Assembly (NCBI RefSeq): GCF_000429005.1
Contig: NZ_AUBA01000004.1
Coordinates: 124,001 to 188,000, forward strand
DNA: 64,000 nt
Source: Novosphingobium acidiphilum DSM 19966
GTDB lineage: Bacteria; Pseudomonadota; Alphaproteobacteria; Sphingomonadales; Sphingomonadaceae
Direction: 5' to 3'
Part shown: positions 49,897 through 59,616 of the stretch, piece by piece
Numbering within the stretch: position 1 is the first letter of the stretch
Layout: every line of letters starts with the position of its first letter
Made by a program: the position numbers and the translations under genes
The notes under the pieces: model-generated
The model's database searches: none
What the model was told of the DNA's origin: nothing
What the model saw: the letters and a program-made list of their open reading frames with translations, nothing else

Positions 49897-50751
49897 TCAG
49901 GTGTTGTCCTGTTCCAGCGCGCCGATCAGCGATACCAGCGTGCGCGCCACATCGGGATGTCCGGCAAAGCCCAGGTGCGTGCAGCGCAGCGCCACCGCGC
50001 GATCGCGTTCGCCCGGCCGGCCGCACGAACTGCGCGGCGATACGATTCCGTCACGCGGGCTCCACAGCGCGATCGTCGGCACCGGCGGCTTTGCGCCAAA
50101 GCAGCGTTCGCCCACCGGCGGCGCATCCACGGCATGGCCGGTGATCGCCTGGTAGGCGCGCCACGCATTGTTGGCGCGCCGGTCGCCCGAAAAAGGCGAA
50201 CCCATGGTGATCACCATCGCCACCGCCTCGGGATGGCGATGCGCAATTTCGCGCGCGAACAGTCCGCCCAGGCTCCACCCGACCAAGACCAGCGGCTGAC
50301 CTTCGCGCCGCGCCATGGTCAACACGCGTTCGCACAACCGGTCAAACCGGTCTTCGCTCGGCCCGAAATTGAACCCCAGCCCCCAATCGGCCACGCGGTG
50401 CCCTGCTGCGCCCAACGCGCTGCGCAACCGTTTCATGCGCGCCGGATGCGTGCCGAACCCGGGCAACAGCATCACCGGGTGCGACGCCCCGCGGTCGGCT
50501 GCGGCGGGCAGCGCGCGCCGACCCGCGCTCCACAATTCATACGGCGTCTTCAATTCACTGAGCAGCCGCGCCAGCGTGGGCCCGCGCACTTCGCTGGGAC
50601 GCGCCTGAAACGCCAACGCGCCGCGCCGCGCAATCGCACGCTGCCACAGCACAAGGCGCGCGCCTGCGCTGCGCAGGGCAACGCCCACGCGATGTTCGTC
50701 GCGCACGGCGACTCGGGGAAAAGTCACGGGAATTTTCTGTGTCATCGCCAT
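49897..50751 (-). CDS. Alpha/beta-hydrolase, PGAP1/lipase-like
   Basis: A 284-residue protein with two close starts (50751, 50745). The hydrolase block begins HPVMLLPGFGTHPARMKRLR (about 90-109), the nucleophile elbow is LVGWSLGGLFAREIA (about 155-169, Ser in GWSLG), and a final His lies near THLGFAGHPDVAR. The N-terminal 60 residues are basic with one hydrophobic patch and no clear signal peptide. Similar proteins act as esterases on lipids; the target is unknown. It diverges from uvrB. Confidence 0.8.
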   Translation of the reverse strand: MAMTQKIPVTFPRVAVRDEHRVGVALRSAGARLVLWQRAIARRGALAFQARPSEVRGPTLARLLSELKTPYELWSAGRRALPAAADRGASHPVMLLPGFGTHPARMKRLRSALGAAGHRVADWGLGFNFGPSEDRFDRLCERVLTMARREGQPLVLVGWSLGGLFAREIAHRHPEAVAMVITMGSPFSGDRRANNAWRAYQAITGHAVDAPPVGERCFGAKPPVPTIALWSPRDGIVSPRSSCGRPGERDRAVALRCTHLGFAGHPDVARTLVSLIGALEQDNT

Positions 50752-50973
50752 ACGTTGCGCAGAGTGCGATCAACCTGCGATGAACACCAGCCAATTCGCT
50801 TTGTTTCAAATTGATGTCAAAATCGGCGGCGATGACGGTAAATTTTTCCACGCGCTGCGCATCGCGCCCGCCACCGGTGCCGCAACAGCCCGCTGCGCCC
50901 GGTTGCGGAACGGGACAGGAACGCCCATATTTGCACCTGATCCCATTTGCGCATCCGGAACCCCAGACCCACC

Positions 50974-53160
50974 ATGGCCGAACTCGTTATCCGCAGGGGG
51001 CTTGAAGAGCCTGACACCTCGGGCACATTCGTGCCGCACAAACCGCAGCGTCCGGCCAAGGCCGAGGGCGGCCGCCCGTTCAAGGTGGTGTCGGAATATC
51101 AGCCGGCCGGCGATCAGCCCACCGCGATCGCCGATCTGGTGGCCGCCGCGCGCGACGGCGAACGCACCCAAGTGCTGCTGGGCGTGACCGGGTCGGGCAA
51201 GACCTTTACCATGGCCAAAGTGATCGAGGAACTGCAACGCCCCGCGCTGATCCTGGCGCCCAACAAGATCCTGGCGGCGCAGCTCTACGGCGAATTCAAA
51301 AGCTTTTTTCCCGACAATGCGGTCGAATATTTCGTGTCGTACTACGACTATTATCAGCCCGAGGCCTATGTGCCCCGGTCCGACACCTATATCGAAAAAG
51401 AAAGCTCGGTGAACGAGGCGATCGACCGCATGCGCCATTCGGCGACGCGGTCGCTGCTCGAACGCGACGATGTGATCATCGTCGCCTCGGTTTCGTGCAT
51501 CTATGGCATCGGTTCGGTCGAAACCTATTCGGCGATGATCTTCGACCTGAAAAAGGGCGATACGGTCGACAGCCGCGAGATCATCCGCAAGCTGGTGGCG
51601 CTGCAATACAAACGCAACGACACCGCCTTTGCCCGCGGCACGTTCCGCGTGCGTGGCGATTCGATCGAGATTTTCCCCTCGCACTACGAAGACACCGCCT
51701 GGCGCGTCAGCTTTTTCGGCGACGATGTCGAAGAAATTGCCGAATTCGACCCGCTGACCGGCAAAGCCGGGGCGCGGCTGGAAAAAGTGCGGGTCTATGC
51801 CAATTCGCACTATGTCACGCCGGGCCCGACGATGAAGCAGGCGGCCGACGCGATCCGCTTCGAACTGACCGAACGGTTGAAAGAGCTTGAGGCCGAAGGC
51901 AAATTGCTCGAGGCGCAGCGGCTTGAACAGCGCACCAATTTCGATCTGGAAATGATCGCCGCCACCGGGTCATGCGCGGGCATCGAAAACTACAGCCGGT
52001 TCCTGACCGGGCGCATGCCGGGCGAACCGCCGCCCACGCTGTTCGAATACCTGCCCGAAAATTCGTTGCTGTTTCTGGACGAAAGCCACCAGACCGTGCC
52101 GCAAGTCGGCGGAATGGCGCGCGGCGACCACCGTCGCAAGCTGACCCTGGCCGAATACGGCTTTCGCCTGCCCAGTTGCATCGACAACCGCCCGCTGCGC
52201 TTCAACGAATGGGACGCGATGCGCCCGCAGACCGTGGCGGTATCGGCCACGCCCAGCACCTGGGAAATGGAGCAGGCGGGCGGCGTGTTTGCCGAACAGG
52301 TGATCCGCCCGACCGGCCTGATCGATCCGCCGGTGCTGATCCGCCCGGTCGAGGATCAGGTGCAGGACTGTATCAACGAATGCCGCGAGGTCGCCGCCGT
52401 CGGCTATCGCACGCTCGTCACCACGCTGACCAAGCGCATGGCCGAAGACCTGACCGAATTCATGCACGAAGCAGGCTTGCGCGTGCGCTACATGCATTCG
52501 GACGTTGAAACGCTGGAACGCATCGAACTGATCCGCGATCTGCGGCTGGGCGTTTATGACGTGCTGGTCGGGATCAACCTGCTGCGCGAAGGGCTCGATA
52601 TTCCCGAATGCGGGCTGGTGTGCATCCTCGATGCCGACAAGGAGGGGTTCCTGCGCAGCGAAACCAGCCTGATCCAGACGATCGGTCGCGCCGCGCGCAA
52701 TGTCGATGGCCGGGTTATCCTTTATGCCGACCGCATGACCGGATCGATGGAGCGCGCGATTGCCGAAACCGATCGCCGCCGCAGCAAACAGCAGGCTTAT
52801 AACGAAGCCCATGGCATCACCCCGACCTCGATCAAGCGCGGTATTGCCGACATCATCGCCGACACCGCCAGCCGCGACGGGGTGATTATCGATATCGAGG
52901 ATGACAGCCGCAACAATCTGGTCGGCCACAATCTGCGCGGCTATATCGAAGACCTTGAAAAGCGCATGCGTGCCGCCGCCGCCGATCTGGAATTTGAAGA
53001 GGCCGGCCGGCTGCGCGACGAAATCCGGCGGCTGGAAGCAACCGAACTCGGCCTGCCCGAAGGCGAGCGCAAGGCACCGATTGTTGGCCGCAGCAACGAG
53101 GGCAAGCCCGGCACGCGCAAGACCCGTTACGGAAAATCACAAAAGAAATGGGGCGGTTGA
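50974..53160 (+). CDS. uvrB: Excinuclease ABC subunit B
   Basis: DNA-damage verification helicase of nucleotide excision repair. It has 728 residues, slightly longer than E. coli UvrB (673) because of N- and C-terminal tails. Walker A is LGVTGSGKTFTM (69-80), the beta-hairpin motif is YYDYYQPEAYVPRSDTYI (about 125-142), the DEAD-like box is LFLDESHQT, and motif VI is QTIGRAARNVDGR. The C-terminal UVR domain (LEKRMRAAAADLEFEEAGRLRD, about 665-686) binds UvrC. ATG 50974 begins MAELVIRRG. Preceded by a 222-base gap with its promoter. Confidence 0.97.
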   Translation: MAELVIRRGLEEPDTSGTFVPHKPQRPAKAEGGRPFKVVSEYQPAGDQPTAIADLVAAARDGERTQVLLGVTGSGKTFTMAKVIEELQRPALILAPNKILAAQLYGEFKSFFPDNAVEYFVSYYDYYQPEAYVPRSDTYIEKESSVNEAIDRMRHSATRSLLERDDVIIVASVSCIYGIGSVETYSAMIFDLKKGDTVDSREIIRKLVALQYKRNDTAFARGTFRVRGDSIEIFPSHYEDTAWRVSFFGDDVEEIAEFDPLTGKAGARLEKVRVYANSHYVTPGPTMKQAADAIRFELTERLKELEAEGKLLEAQRLEQRTNFDLEMIAATGSCAGIENYSRFLTGRMPGEPPPTLFEYLPENSLLFLDESHQTVPQVGGMARGDHRRKLTLAEYGFRLPSCIDNRPLRFNEWDAMRPQTVAVSATPSTWEMEQAGGVFAEQVIRPTGLIDPPVLIRPVEDQVQDCINECREVAAVGYRTLVTTLTKRMAEDLTEFMHEAGLRVRYMHSDVETLERIELIRDLRLGVYDVLVGINLLREGLDIPECGLVCILDADKEGFLRSETSLIQTIGRAARNVDGRVILYADRMTGSMERAIAETDRRRSKQQAYNEAHGITPTSIKRGIADIIADTASRDGVIIDIEDDSRNNLVGHNLRGYIEDLEKRMRAAAADLEFEEAGRLRDEIRRLEATELGLPEGERKAPIVGRSNEGKPGTRKTRYGKSQKKWGG

Positions 53161-53204
53161 CCCGCACTTGATCGCGCCGGCGAACCCTGCCTATAGCAGC
53201 GCCT

Positions 53205-53723
53205 GTGAAAACCAAACTTCGGGCCTGCCTTGTCACCCTGTTCCTGATCGGCGCCTGTTCGCGCCCCGCACCGCAGCCGCAATCGACGGGCGACGCGGGC
53301 CCGATCGATGCGCGCCGCGTTGCCCTGCCCGATGCCGATCCGGCACCTGCCAATGCCGATGGCAAGGCGGAATGGTCGATGGCGGGCGATACTGCCCGGT
53401 TCGGCGTGTCAGGTGCCGATCCGCTGCTGACACTGGCGTGCCATGACGGACACCTGGTGATCACCCGCCCGATCGCCGCCGAAGTGGGCGCAGGCGCGCT
53501 GTTTGCCATCGAAGGCCCCAAACGCATCGTGCGCATCCCGGTGGATGCCACCGCCGTTCCCGGCCATCGCGGCTATGTCTGGCAGGGCAGCATGGACGGC
53601 ACCGACACCAGCACCGACGTCTTCGAAAGCCCGTTTACCGGCACACTGCCCGGCGGCGGCCTGATCAAGGTCAGCGGCGGCGATCCGGCTCGCACCATCG
53701 TGCACCGCTGCCAGAAACACTGA
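53205..53723 (+). CDS. Predicted lipoprotein, unknown function
   Basis: A 172-residue protein with a GTG start 45 bases after uvrB. The signal is MKTKLRACLVTLFLIGAC, with a lipobox LIGAC (Cys18). The mature part is beta-rich: FGVSGADPLLTLACHDGHLV, RIVRIPVDATAVPGHRGYVW, and a final Cys near RTIVHRCQKH, so a disulphide with ACHD is possible. I do not recognise the family. It is probably co-transcribed with uvrB. Conserved in position in other sphingomonads as far as I recall, not verified. Confidence 0.75.
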   Translation: MKTKLRACLVTLFLIGACSRPAPQPQSTGDAGPIDARRVALPDADPAPANADGKAEWSMAGDTARFGVSGADPLLTLACHDGHLVITRPIAAEVGAGALFAIEGPKRIVRIPVDATAVPGHRGYVWQGSMDGTDTSTDVFESPFTGTLPGGGLIKVSGGDPARTIVHRCQKH

Positions 53724-53747
53724 CAGCGCCGCAGGACAAGCGGCACG

Positions 53748-54221
53748 TCACAGCTTGCCGAATTTCGCCTCGTAGGCGGCCGCATCGCCGGCGATCAGCA
53801 GCTGCGCCTGTTCGACCCAGGCATCGCGCACCGGACGCCCGGCAAACGCGCCCAGCCGGGCATCGATCGCGGCAATGTCCGCCTCGGTCCAGGCGGCAAT
53901 CTGGTCCAGCCGGGTCACGCCAAGGTCCGCCAGCACACGGCTGAGCTTGGGCCCCAGCCCCTTGATCCGGGTCAGGTCTTCGCCCTCGTTCGCAACCGTG
54001 CCTTCGCCCGCCCCGGGCACCGCGATTGCCGCAGCAGGGGGCGTGTCGATCAGCGCGGTATTGCGTTGCGCCGGGCCCGCACCTTCGGACAGGACATCAC
54101 GATATTCGCGCCTTTGCACGGGCCTGCGTCGGCGCGACAGCACCAGCCATACCAATCCGATCAGCACCAGGCCGACCCCTGCGGCCAGCACCATGTTGGC
54201 TTCGATCCACGCAACCATCAT
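53748..54221 (-). CDS. Membrane-anchored helix-hairpin-helix protein
   Basis: A 157-residue protein. One N-terminal membrane helix (residues about 10-30, MVLAAGVGLVLIGLVWLVL), then a basic stretch RRRRPVQRREYRDV, a flexible middle, and a helix-hairpin-helix domain (DLTRIKGLGPKLSRVLADLG, about 85-104; RLDQIAAWTEADIAAIDARLG). HhH domains of this type often occur in proteins of unknown role near replication or repair genes. DNA binding is possible. It sits between the lipoprotein and the flippase. Confidence 0.75.
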   Translation of the reverse strand: MMVAWIEANMVLAAGVGLVLIGLVWLVLSRRRRPVQRREYRDVLSEGAGPAQRNTALIDTPPAAAIAVPGAGEGTVANEGEDLTRIKGLGPKLSRVLADLGVTRLDQIAAWTEADIAAIDARLGAFAGRPVRDAWVEQAQLLIAGDAAAYEAKFGKL

Positions 54222-54231
54222 CCGACCCTCT

Positions 54232-55806
54232 TCATGCAGGATGCTTTCCGAACAACACGCGATCCTCGGGCCCGAAACCGAACCGCCAGATCATCAGGCT
54301 ATAGACCCCAAGGATCGCCGGTATCCCGAACAGCAGTTCGGCCCATTCGGGCAAAAGATGCGATGCCGCGCCGATCAGCCCCGCCGGCAGCGCCGCCCAC
54401 ACCAGCCCCCAGCGCCAGTTGTTGATCGGTTCGCGCACGATCCGCGCCAACAGGTGTGATTTGACCAGCGAACTTGTCCCCAGCGCGATCGCCATCGCCA
54501 GCGCGGCCAGCGCGGCCTGCCAAATGGCCGACAAGCCACAGGTTTGCCCGGCCAGGATGAAGGCCAGGGTCAGCACGCCCTGCAATACGATCGTGCCCAG
54601 GCTGATCCACAGATTGCGCAGCCGCGCGACATAGATCAGCGCGGCCTCGCTCACCACGCCTGTTGCGGCGACGACTTCGGCCACCAGCAGAAACACCAGC
54701 GCCCATGTGCCCTGGACAAAGGCCGGCCCACCCAGCCCCATCAGCCCCGCGCCGGGTATCGCCAGCGCCAGCGCAATGCCCGCCTGCGCCGCGGTGATCC
54801 AGAATCCGACCTGGCACACTTGCGCGGCGATGGCGGCCATGTTGCCGTTGCGCACATTGCGCGTGATCACCGGGCCCAGCACCGGCTCGAAACTGGTCTT
54901 CAACTTTTGCGGCAACGACGCAAACTGCTGCGCAAAGAAATAGATCCCCAGATTTGCATCGATCAGGAAGAAGCGCAGGATGAACACATCGATCTTGCGC
55001 GTGCCCCATTCCACCGCATCGGCGCCTGCCAGCGGCATGTTGCGCATCGCCAGCCGCAGCAGTGCCAGCGGACGCGGCCGCCAATTGCGCGGCAGGCCAT
55101 ATGCGCGCACCAGCGCAACCAGTGCCACCGCTGTGGCTGCGCCGACCGAGGCCAGGTATGCCAGCGCCAGCCCGCCTTCGGGATAGATAAAATAGGCAAG
55201 GCCCGCAGTAATCGACAAGGTCCACGGTTCGACCACCGCGCGCGCGCGCACCGTGGTCCCCACGTCGAACCGGAACGCCAGTGCCGCCAGCGAAATGTCG
55301 CCCACCGCCATGGTCCACACCGCCAGCACCAGCAGGCGCTCGGCCCAACTGAAATGGCCGTGCGGATACATCGACTGGGGAAACCACCAGATCAACAGCG
55401 ACATCGCACCCGCCAGCACGGTCGTTACCAGCAAGGCGTCGGCCACGGCATGCGTGGCCGCATCGGGATCATAAACCAGGCCCTGGCGCTGGCTGCGATC
55501 GGACCAGCCGGTTTCATCCAGACGTTGCGCCAGGCCCCGCGTCTGCCCCAGCGTGGCCAACAAGCTGGCGAATTCGACCATCACCAGCGCAGAGGCCAGC
55601 CGTCCCATCGCGCTGGCACCATACAGCCGGCTGGCAATGAACAGAAACGGCACGCGAGCGATCAGACGGACCAGAAAACCCAGGATATTGGTACGTCCGC
55701 CTTTGGCCAGCGCGGCAATATCGCCGTCATCGCCCGGCACAAACGCGGGTTGCCCTGCCGGTACCGGCACGTTTGCATCCTCAGGGCTGGCTATTGCCTT
55801 GGCCAA
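54232..55806 (-). CDS. Polysaccharide/lipid flippase, Wzx/MVIN-like
   Basis: A 524-residue multi-helix protein from TTG 55806, 4 bases after the gpsA stop; the frame runs upstream inside gpsA and is ignored. About 12-14 helices are visible (FLVRLIARVPFLFIASRLYG, ASALVMVEFASLLATLG, LLVTTVLAGAMSLLIWWF and others). The topology matches the MOP family that flips lipid-linked oligosaccharide. A charged cytoplasmic start (DANVPVPAGQPAFVP) precedes the first helix. Its substrate is not evident; coupling to gpsA suggests envelope glycerolipids or polysaccharide. Confidence 0.8.
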   Translation of the reverse strand: MAKAIASPEDANVPVPAGQPAFVPGDDGDIAALAKGGRTNILGFLVRLIARVPFLFIASRLYGASAMGRLASALVMVEFASLLATLGQTRGLAQRLDETGWSDRSQRQGLVYDPDAATHAVADALLVTTVLAGAMSLLIWWFPQSMYPHGHFSWAERLLVLAVWTMAVGDISLAALAFRFDVGTTVRARAVVEPWTLSITAGLAYFIYPEGGLALAYLASVGAATAVALVALVRAYGLPRNWRPRPLALLRLAMRNMPLAGADAVEWGTRKIDVFILRFFLIDANLGIYFFAQQFASLPQKLKTSFEPVLGPVITRNVRNGNMAAIAAQVCQVGFWITAAQAGIALALAIPGAGLMGLGGPAFVQGTWALVFLLVAEVVAATGVVSEAALIYVARLRNLWISLGTIVLQGVLTLAFILAGQTCGLSAIWQAALAALAMAIALGTSSLVKSHLLARIVREPINNWRWGLVWAALPAGLIGAASHLLPEWAELLFGIPAILGVYSLMIWRFGFGPEDRVLFGKHPA

Positions 55807-55810
55807 GCCT

Positions 55811-56818
55811 TCAATCCCCCCACATCGTTGCGTCCAGTTCGGACCGCAGCGGCCGCGCCAGCAGGCCATCGACCATTGCCCGCACCGGAATCCGGCCCGA
55901 TACCAATGCCGCAACGGCATCGGCAATCGGCATCGCAATGCCCCGCGTGCGCGCCAGTTCCGACACCACCGGCGCGGTAAACGCACCTTCGGCCACGGTC
56001 CGCCGGTCGGCCAGAAGATCGGCCGCAGACGCGCCTTCACCCAGCGCCTTGCCCAGCACAAAATTGCGGCTCGACAGCGAATTGCATGTCAGCACCAGAT
56101 CGCCAAGCCCCGACAGCCCGCTCAACGTGTCGGCCGCTGCACCAAACGCCAGGCCAAAGCGCACCATTTCCGCATGGCCCCGGCTGATCAGCGCGGCACG
56201 TGCATTCTGTCCCAGCCGCAGTCCTTCGACCACACCACAGGCCACCGCCAGCACGTTCTTGACCGCGCCGCCAATTTCCGCGCCGACCAGATCGACCGAA
56301 TAATAGGGGCGAAAGCCGGGCCGTGCGATTGCCGGCGCCAGCCGGCGCCATTGCGCCAGGCCCTGATCGCAGGCCAGTGTGACCGCGGTGGGCAGACCCG
56401 CGGCCACTTCGTGCGCGAACGTCGGACCCGACAGCACGGCGATCTGTGCGTGCGGCTGGGCCGCGCGCGCGACATCGGCCATCAATCGGCCGGTGCCGGC
56501 CTCGATGCCTTTGGCACACAGCACCAGATCACCGGCAAACGCGGGCATTTGCGCCAGAACCGCGCCCAGGGCCTGGGCGGGAGTGACCGCCAACACCACC
56601 CCGAGGCCGGCCAGATCGGCGGGATCGGCGGTGGCGCGAATGGCATCCGACAAGGCAATACCCGGCAGATAGGCCGGATTGGCCCGGGTCCGGTTGATCG
56701 TGTCGGCCAGCGCCGCATCGCGCGCCCACAGCCTGACCTGATGCCCGTCGCCTGACAGCATCTGCGCCAGCGCCGTGCCCCAGGCACCCGCTCCGATCAC
56801 GCCGATGGTCGCGTTCAT
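55811..56818 (-). CDS. gpsA: Glycerol-3-phosphate dehydrogenase [NAD(P)+]
   Basis: Reduces dihydroxyacetone phosphate to glycerol 3-phosphate for phospholipid synthesis. 335 residues. The nucleotide fold is TIGVIGAGAWGTALAQML (4-21). The conserved LCAKGIEAGTGRLM, VLSGPTFAHEVAAGLPTA (about 133-150) and the catalytic lysine in AVKNVLAVACGVVEGL are all present, and LVLTCNSLSSRNFVLG closes. ATG 56818 overlaps the TsaD stop (ATGA). The operon tsaD-gpsA-flippase runs leftward. Confidence 0.96.
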   Translation of the reverse strand: MNATIGVIGAGAWGTALAQMLSGDGHQVRLWARDAALADTINRTRANPAYLPGIALSDAIRATADPADLAGLGVVLAVTPAQALGAVLAQMPAFAGDLVLCAKGIEAGTGRLMADVARAAQPHAQIAVLSGPTFAHEVAAGLPTAVTLACDQGLAQWRRLAPAIARPGFRPYYSVDLVGAEIGGAVKNVLAVACGVVEGLRLGQNARAALISRGHAEMVRFGLAFGAAADTLSGLSGLGDLVLTCNSLSSRNFVLGKALGEGASAADLLADRRTVAEGAFTAPVVSELARTRGIAMPIADAVAALVSGRIPVRAMVDGLLARPLRSELDATMWGD

Positions 56819-57864
56819 GCCTTGACCCCGGCCCCGCGCACCGGCGCCGCGTCGGCATCGAGGGGCCAGCGTGGTCGCGCCGCAAAATCCAACCGATCGG
56901 TCAGCCCCTGCGCAAACCGTTCGGCCCCGGCCCAGCCGATCATCGCGGCATTGTCGGTGCACAGCCGCGGCGGCGGTGCAACCAGCGGCAATCCGGCGCT
57001 GGCGGCCATGTCCTGCAACGCACCGCGCAGCGCCCAATTGGCTGCAACCCCACCCGCAATCACCACTGCCGTTACCGGCGCGCTGGCGGCAAGCGCCAGG
57101 CGCGTGCGATCGATCAGACAGTCGATTGCCGCCTGCTGGAACGATGCGGCAATATCGGCCGCATCGTACCGACCCGATTCGTGCGCACGCAGCACCGCGC
57201 TTTTCAGCCCGGCGAACGAAAAATGCGGCTCGCCACTGCCCAGCAGCGGGCGTGGCAACGGCACGCCGCGCGGATCGCCCTCGCGCGCCAGTCGCTCCAC
57301 TGCGGGCCCGCCGGGATAGCCCAGACCAAGGATCTTGGCAGTCTTGTCGAACGCTTCACCCAGTGCATCGTCGATGGTCGTGGCCAGGCGGCGATAATCA
57401 CCCAACCCGCGCACCTCAAGGATCTGGCAATGCCCGCCCGATACCAGCAACAGCAGATAGGGATAGGCCAGCGCCGGATCCGCCAGTCGCGGCGACAGGG
57501 CGTGGCCTTCAAGATGATTGACCGCGATCAGCGGCTTGCCCGAAGCCATCGCCAGCGCCTTGCCGGTGACCAGCCCGACCATCACGCCCCCGATCAGGCC
57601 GGGCCCGGCAGTGGCGGCGATCGCATCGATCGCATCAAGCGAAATTCCGGCATCGTGCAACGTGTCTGCCACCATCGGCGCCAGCACTTCGACATGCGCG
57701 CGCGCGGCGATTTCGGGCACAACCCCGCCATAGGGGCGGTGCGCCGCATCCTGCGATGCGATGCGCTGGGCCACCACGCGCGCCTCCAGCGTTGCGCCGC
57801 GATCATCGATAACCGCCACCGCGGTTTCGTCGCACGAGGATTCGATGCCGAGGATCAGTGCCAT
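56815..57864 (-). CDS. tsaD: tRNA N6-threonylcarbamoyladenosine transferase
   Basis: Catalytic subunit of the enzyme that adds the threonylcarbamoyl group to A37 of ANN-decoding tRNAs. 349 residues. N-terminal LILGIESSCDETAVAVIDD (3-21), the metal-binding histidines in AVNHLEGHALSP (about 107-118), and DDALGEAFDKTAKILGLGYPGG are diagnostic. ATG 57864 follows the motif GGGAAAGC on the minus strand. A longer open frame to 59601 on this strand is a shadow of hemC and hemD. It overlaps gpsA by four bases. Confidence 0.97.
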   Translation of the reverse strand: MALILGIESSCDETAVAVIDDRGATLEARVVAQRIASQDAAHRPYGGVVPEIAARAHVEVLAPMVADTLHDAGISLDAIDAIAATAGPGLIGGVMVGLVTGKALAMASGKPLIAVNHLEGHALSPRLADPALAYPYLLLLVSGGHCQILEVRGLGDYRRLATTIDDALGEAFDKTAKILGLGYPGGPAVERLAREGDPRGVPLPRPLLGSGEPHFSFAGLKSAVLRAHESGRYDAADIAASFQQAAIDCLIDRTRLALAASAPVTAVVIAGGVAANWALRGALQDMAASAGLPLVAPPPRLCTDNAAMIGWAGAERFAQGLTDRLDFAARPRWPLDADAAPVRGAGVKA

Positions 57865-57909
57865 GGGGAGCTTTCCCTTAGAGATAATCCCCGTTACGGC
57901 AAGCGGTGC
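57865..57909. promoter_or_regulatory. Divergent promoter gap tsaD/hemC
   Basis: Only 45 bases separate the two start codons, so the promoters probably overlap. TTAGAGATAATC (57879-57890) contains an AT-rich -10-like stretch; I cannot assign which gene it serves. Confidence 0.35.
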
Positions 57910-58902
57910 ATGACCGAGACTCAGACGCCCTCGCCGCACGATGCCCTTCGGGCAACACCCTTGCCAGCCCGCCCCTTGCGGCTGGGCACCCGGCAATCGC
58001 CGCTGGCCATGGCCCAGGCCGAGGAAACCCGGGCGCGATTGTGCGCCGCTCACGGCTGGCCGGTCAGTTCGATCGAACTGGTGCCGGTGGTGGCCAGCGG
58101 CGATCGCATCATCGACCGGCCGCTTGCCGAAATCGGCGGCAAGGCGTTGTGGACAAAGGAACTCGACCTGTGGCTGGCCGACGGCACGATCGATGCTGCG
58201 GTCCATTCGATGAAAGATGTGGAAACGCTGCGGCCGGCCAATCTGACGATCGCAGCGGTGCTGCCGCGCGCCGATGTGCGCGATGTGCTGATCGGCGCGG
58301 ACAGCCTGGCGGCCATTCCGGCCGGCGCCGTGGTCGGCACCAGCGCGCCGCGCCGCGCCGCGCAGATGCTGCACACCCGCCCCGATGTGAAAATCGTGTC
58401 GTTTCGCGGCAATGTCGCCACGCGACTCGGCCGGCTTGACCGGGGTGAGGCCGATGTCACGCTGCTTGCTGCGGCCGGTCTGGAACGGCTGGGTCATGCC
58501 GACCTTGGCGCGCCGCTCGATCCGGCCACCTGGCTGCCGGCGCCCGCACAAGGCGCCATCGGCATCGAATGCCTGGCCGCGCGCCACGATGTGCTGGCGC
58601 TGATGGCGGCGATCGACCATGCCCCCAGCCATGCCGCGATCCGCGCCGAGCGCGCTTTGCTGGCCGGACTGGGCGGCACCTGTCACAGCCCGATCGCGGT
58701 GCTGACCCGGCACGACAACCTGTCGCTGCATCTCAGCGCCACGCTGTTCAGCCCCGACGGGTCCGAACGGGTCGATGGCGAACGCGATGTACCGCTCGAC
58801 CATCCCGAAGATGCGCGTGCGCTGGCGCATGACCTGCTCGCCGCGGCATCGCCCGCCATTCGTGCGCATTTCCAGGGCCCCGGTCTGCAGAGTGCCGGCT
58901 GA
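57910..58902 (+). CDS. hemC: Porphobilinogen deaminase (hydroxymethylbilane synthase)
   Basis: Joins four porphobilinogens into hydroxymethylbilane for haem. 330 residues. The N-terminus has about 25 extra residues before RLGTRQSPLAMAQAEETR. The catalytic Asp lies in VHSMKDVE (about 98-105) and the cofactor cysteine is Cys258 in LGGTCHSPIAV. SFRGNVATRLGRLDRGE binds substrate. ATG 57910 is chosen by the typical N-terminus; a later in-frame Met is less likely. Its stop is joined to the hemD start (TGAATG). Confidence 0.96.
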   Translation: MTETQTPSPHDALRATPLPARPLRLGTRQSPLAMAQAEETRARLCAAHGWPVSSIELVPVVASGDRIIDRPLAEIGGKALWTKELDLWLADGTIDAAVHSMKDVETLRPANLTIAAVLPRADVRDVLIGADSLAAIPAGAVVGTSAPRRAAQMLHTRPDVKIVSFRGNVATRLGRLDRGEADVTLLAAAGLERLGHADLGAPLDPATWLPAPAQGAIGIECLAARHDVLALMAAIDHAPSHAAIRAERALLAGLGGTCHSPIAVLTRHDNLSLHLSATLFSPDGSERVDGERDVPLDHPEDARALAHDLLAAASPAIRAHFQGPGLQSAG

Positions 58903-59583
58903 ATGCGGCCGGTGCTGGTGCTGCGTCCCGAACCGGGCAATGCGGCCACTTGCACGGCTGCGCGCGCGCTGGGGCTGGAACCGGTGCCCGCACCCCTGTT
59001 CGTTTATGCGGCGCGCGCATGGCATGTGCCGCCTTGTCGCGCATGGGACGGGCTGCTGATCGGCAGTGCTGCCGTGTTTGCCCATGGCGGTGCGGGATTG
59101 CACACGCTGCGCAGCATCCCCGTCCATGCCGTGGGCGCTGCCACGGCGCGCGCCGCGCAAACGGCGGGGTTTGGCGTTGTCCGCATTGGCAGCGGCGGAC
59201 TGCAACCGATCGTCGCCAGCCTGCCCCCGGGCCGCTATCTGCGGCTGGCGGGCGCAGCGCATGTCGCGCTTGATCCGCCTGCCGACGTGCACATTGACGA
59301 TGTCATCGTCTACGCCGCCGTGCCGCAGCCGCTGGCCCCCGCTGTGGTCGCACGCCTTGCCCGGGAACCCGTGCTCGCACTGCTCCATTCGGCCGAGGCG
59401 GCGCGGCATTTTTACGAACACTGCGTGCGCCATGGCCTGGCACGCGACCGTATCATGGTCGCCTGCCTGGCGCCGCGCGTGGCCGCCGCGGCCGGGTCGG
59501 GCTGGCAGGCGATCGGGGTTGCGGCGTTTCCCGGCGATGACGCAATGCTTTCCATGACGCGGCAAATGTGTCAGACGGTGTGA
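58903..59583 (+). CDS. hemD: Uroporphyrinogen-III synthase
   Basis: Cyclises hydroxymethylbilane to uroporphyrinogen III. 226 residues, normal length. The family is poorly conserved; visible features are the N-terminal VLVLRPEPGNAATCTAARAL (4-23), DGLLIGSAAVFAHGG (about 48-62), VHAVGAATARAAQTAGF and the second-domain block LHSAEAARHFYEH. It is fused by position to hemC and followed by a HemX-like gene, the standard haem order. Specific catalytic residues cannot be assigned. Confidence 0.9.
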   Translation: MRPVLVLRPEPGNAATCTAARALGLEPVPAPLFVYAARAWHVPPCRAWDGLLIGSAAVFAHGGAGLHTLRSIPVHAVGAATARAAQTAGFGVVRIGSGGLQPIVASLPPGRYLRLAGAAHVALDPPADVHIDDVIVYAAVPQPLAPAVVARLAREPVLALLHSAEAARHFYEHCVRHGLARDRIMVACLAPRVAAAAGSGWQAIGVAAFPGDDAMLSMTRQMCQTV

Positions 59584-59616
59584 CTTCGGGGACACGGACA
59601 AAGCGAAAAATCACGG

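Noticed and set aside
50780..51187. 135-residue frame starting before uvrB
   Set aside because: It overlaps the true uvrB start in another frame and shows no family sequence.
57865..59601. Continuation of the TsaD frame upstream of 57864
   Set aside because: It is antisense to hemC and hemD; TsaD starts at MALILGIESS.
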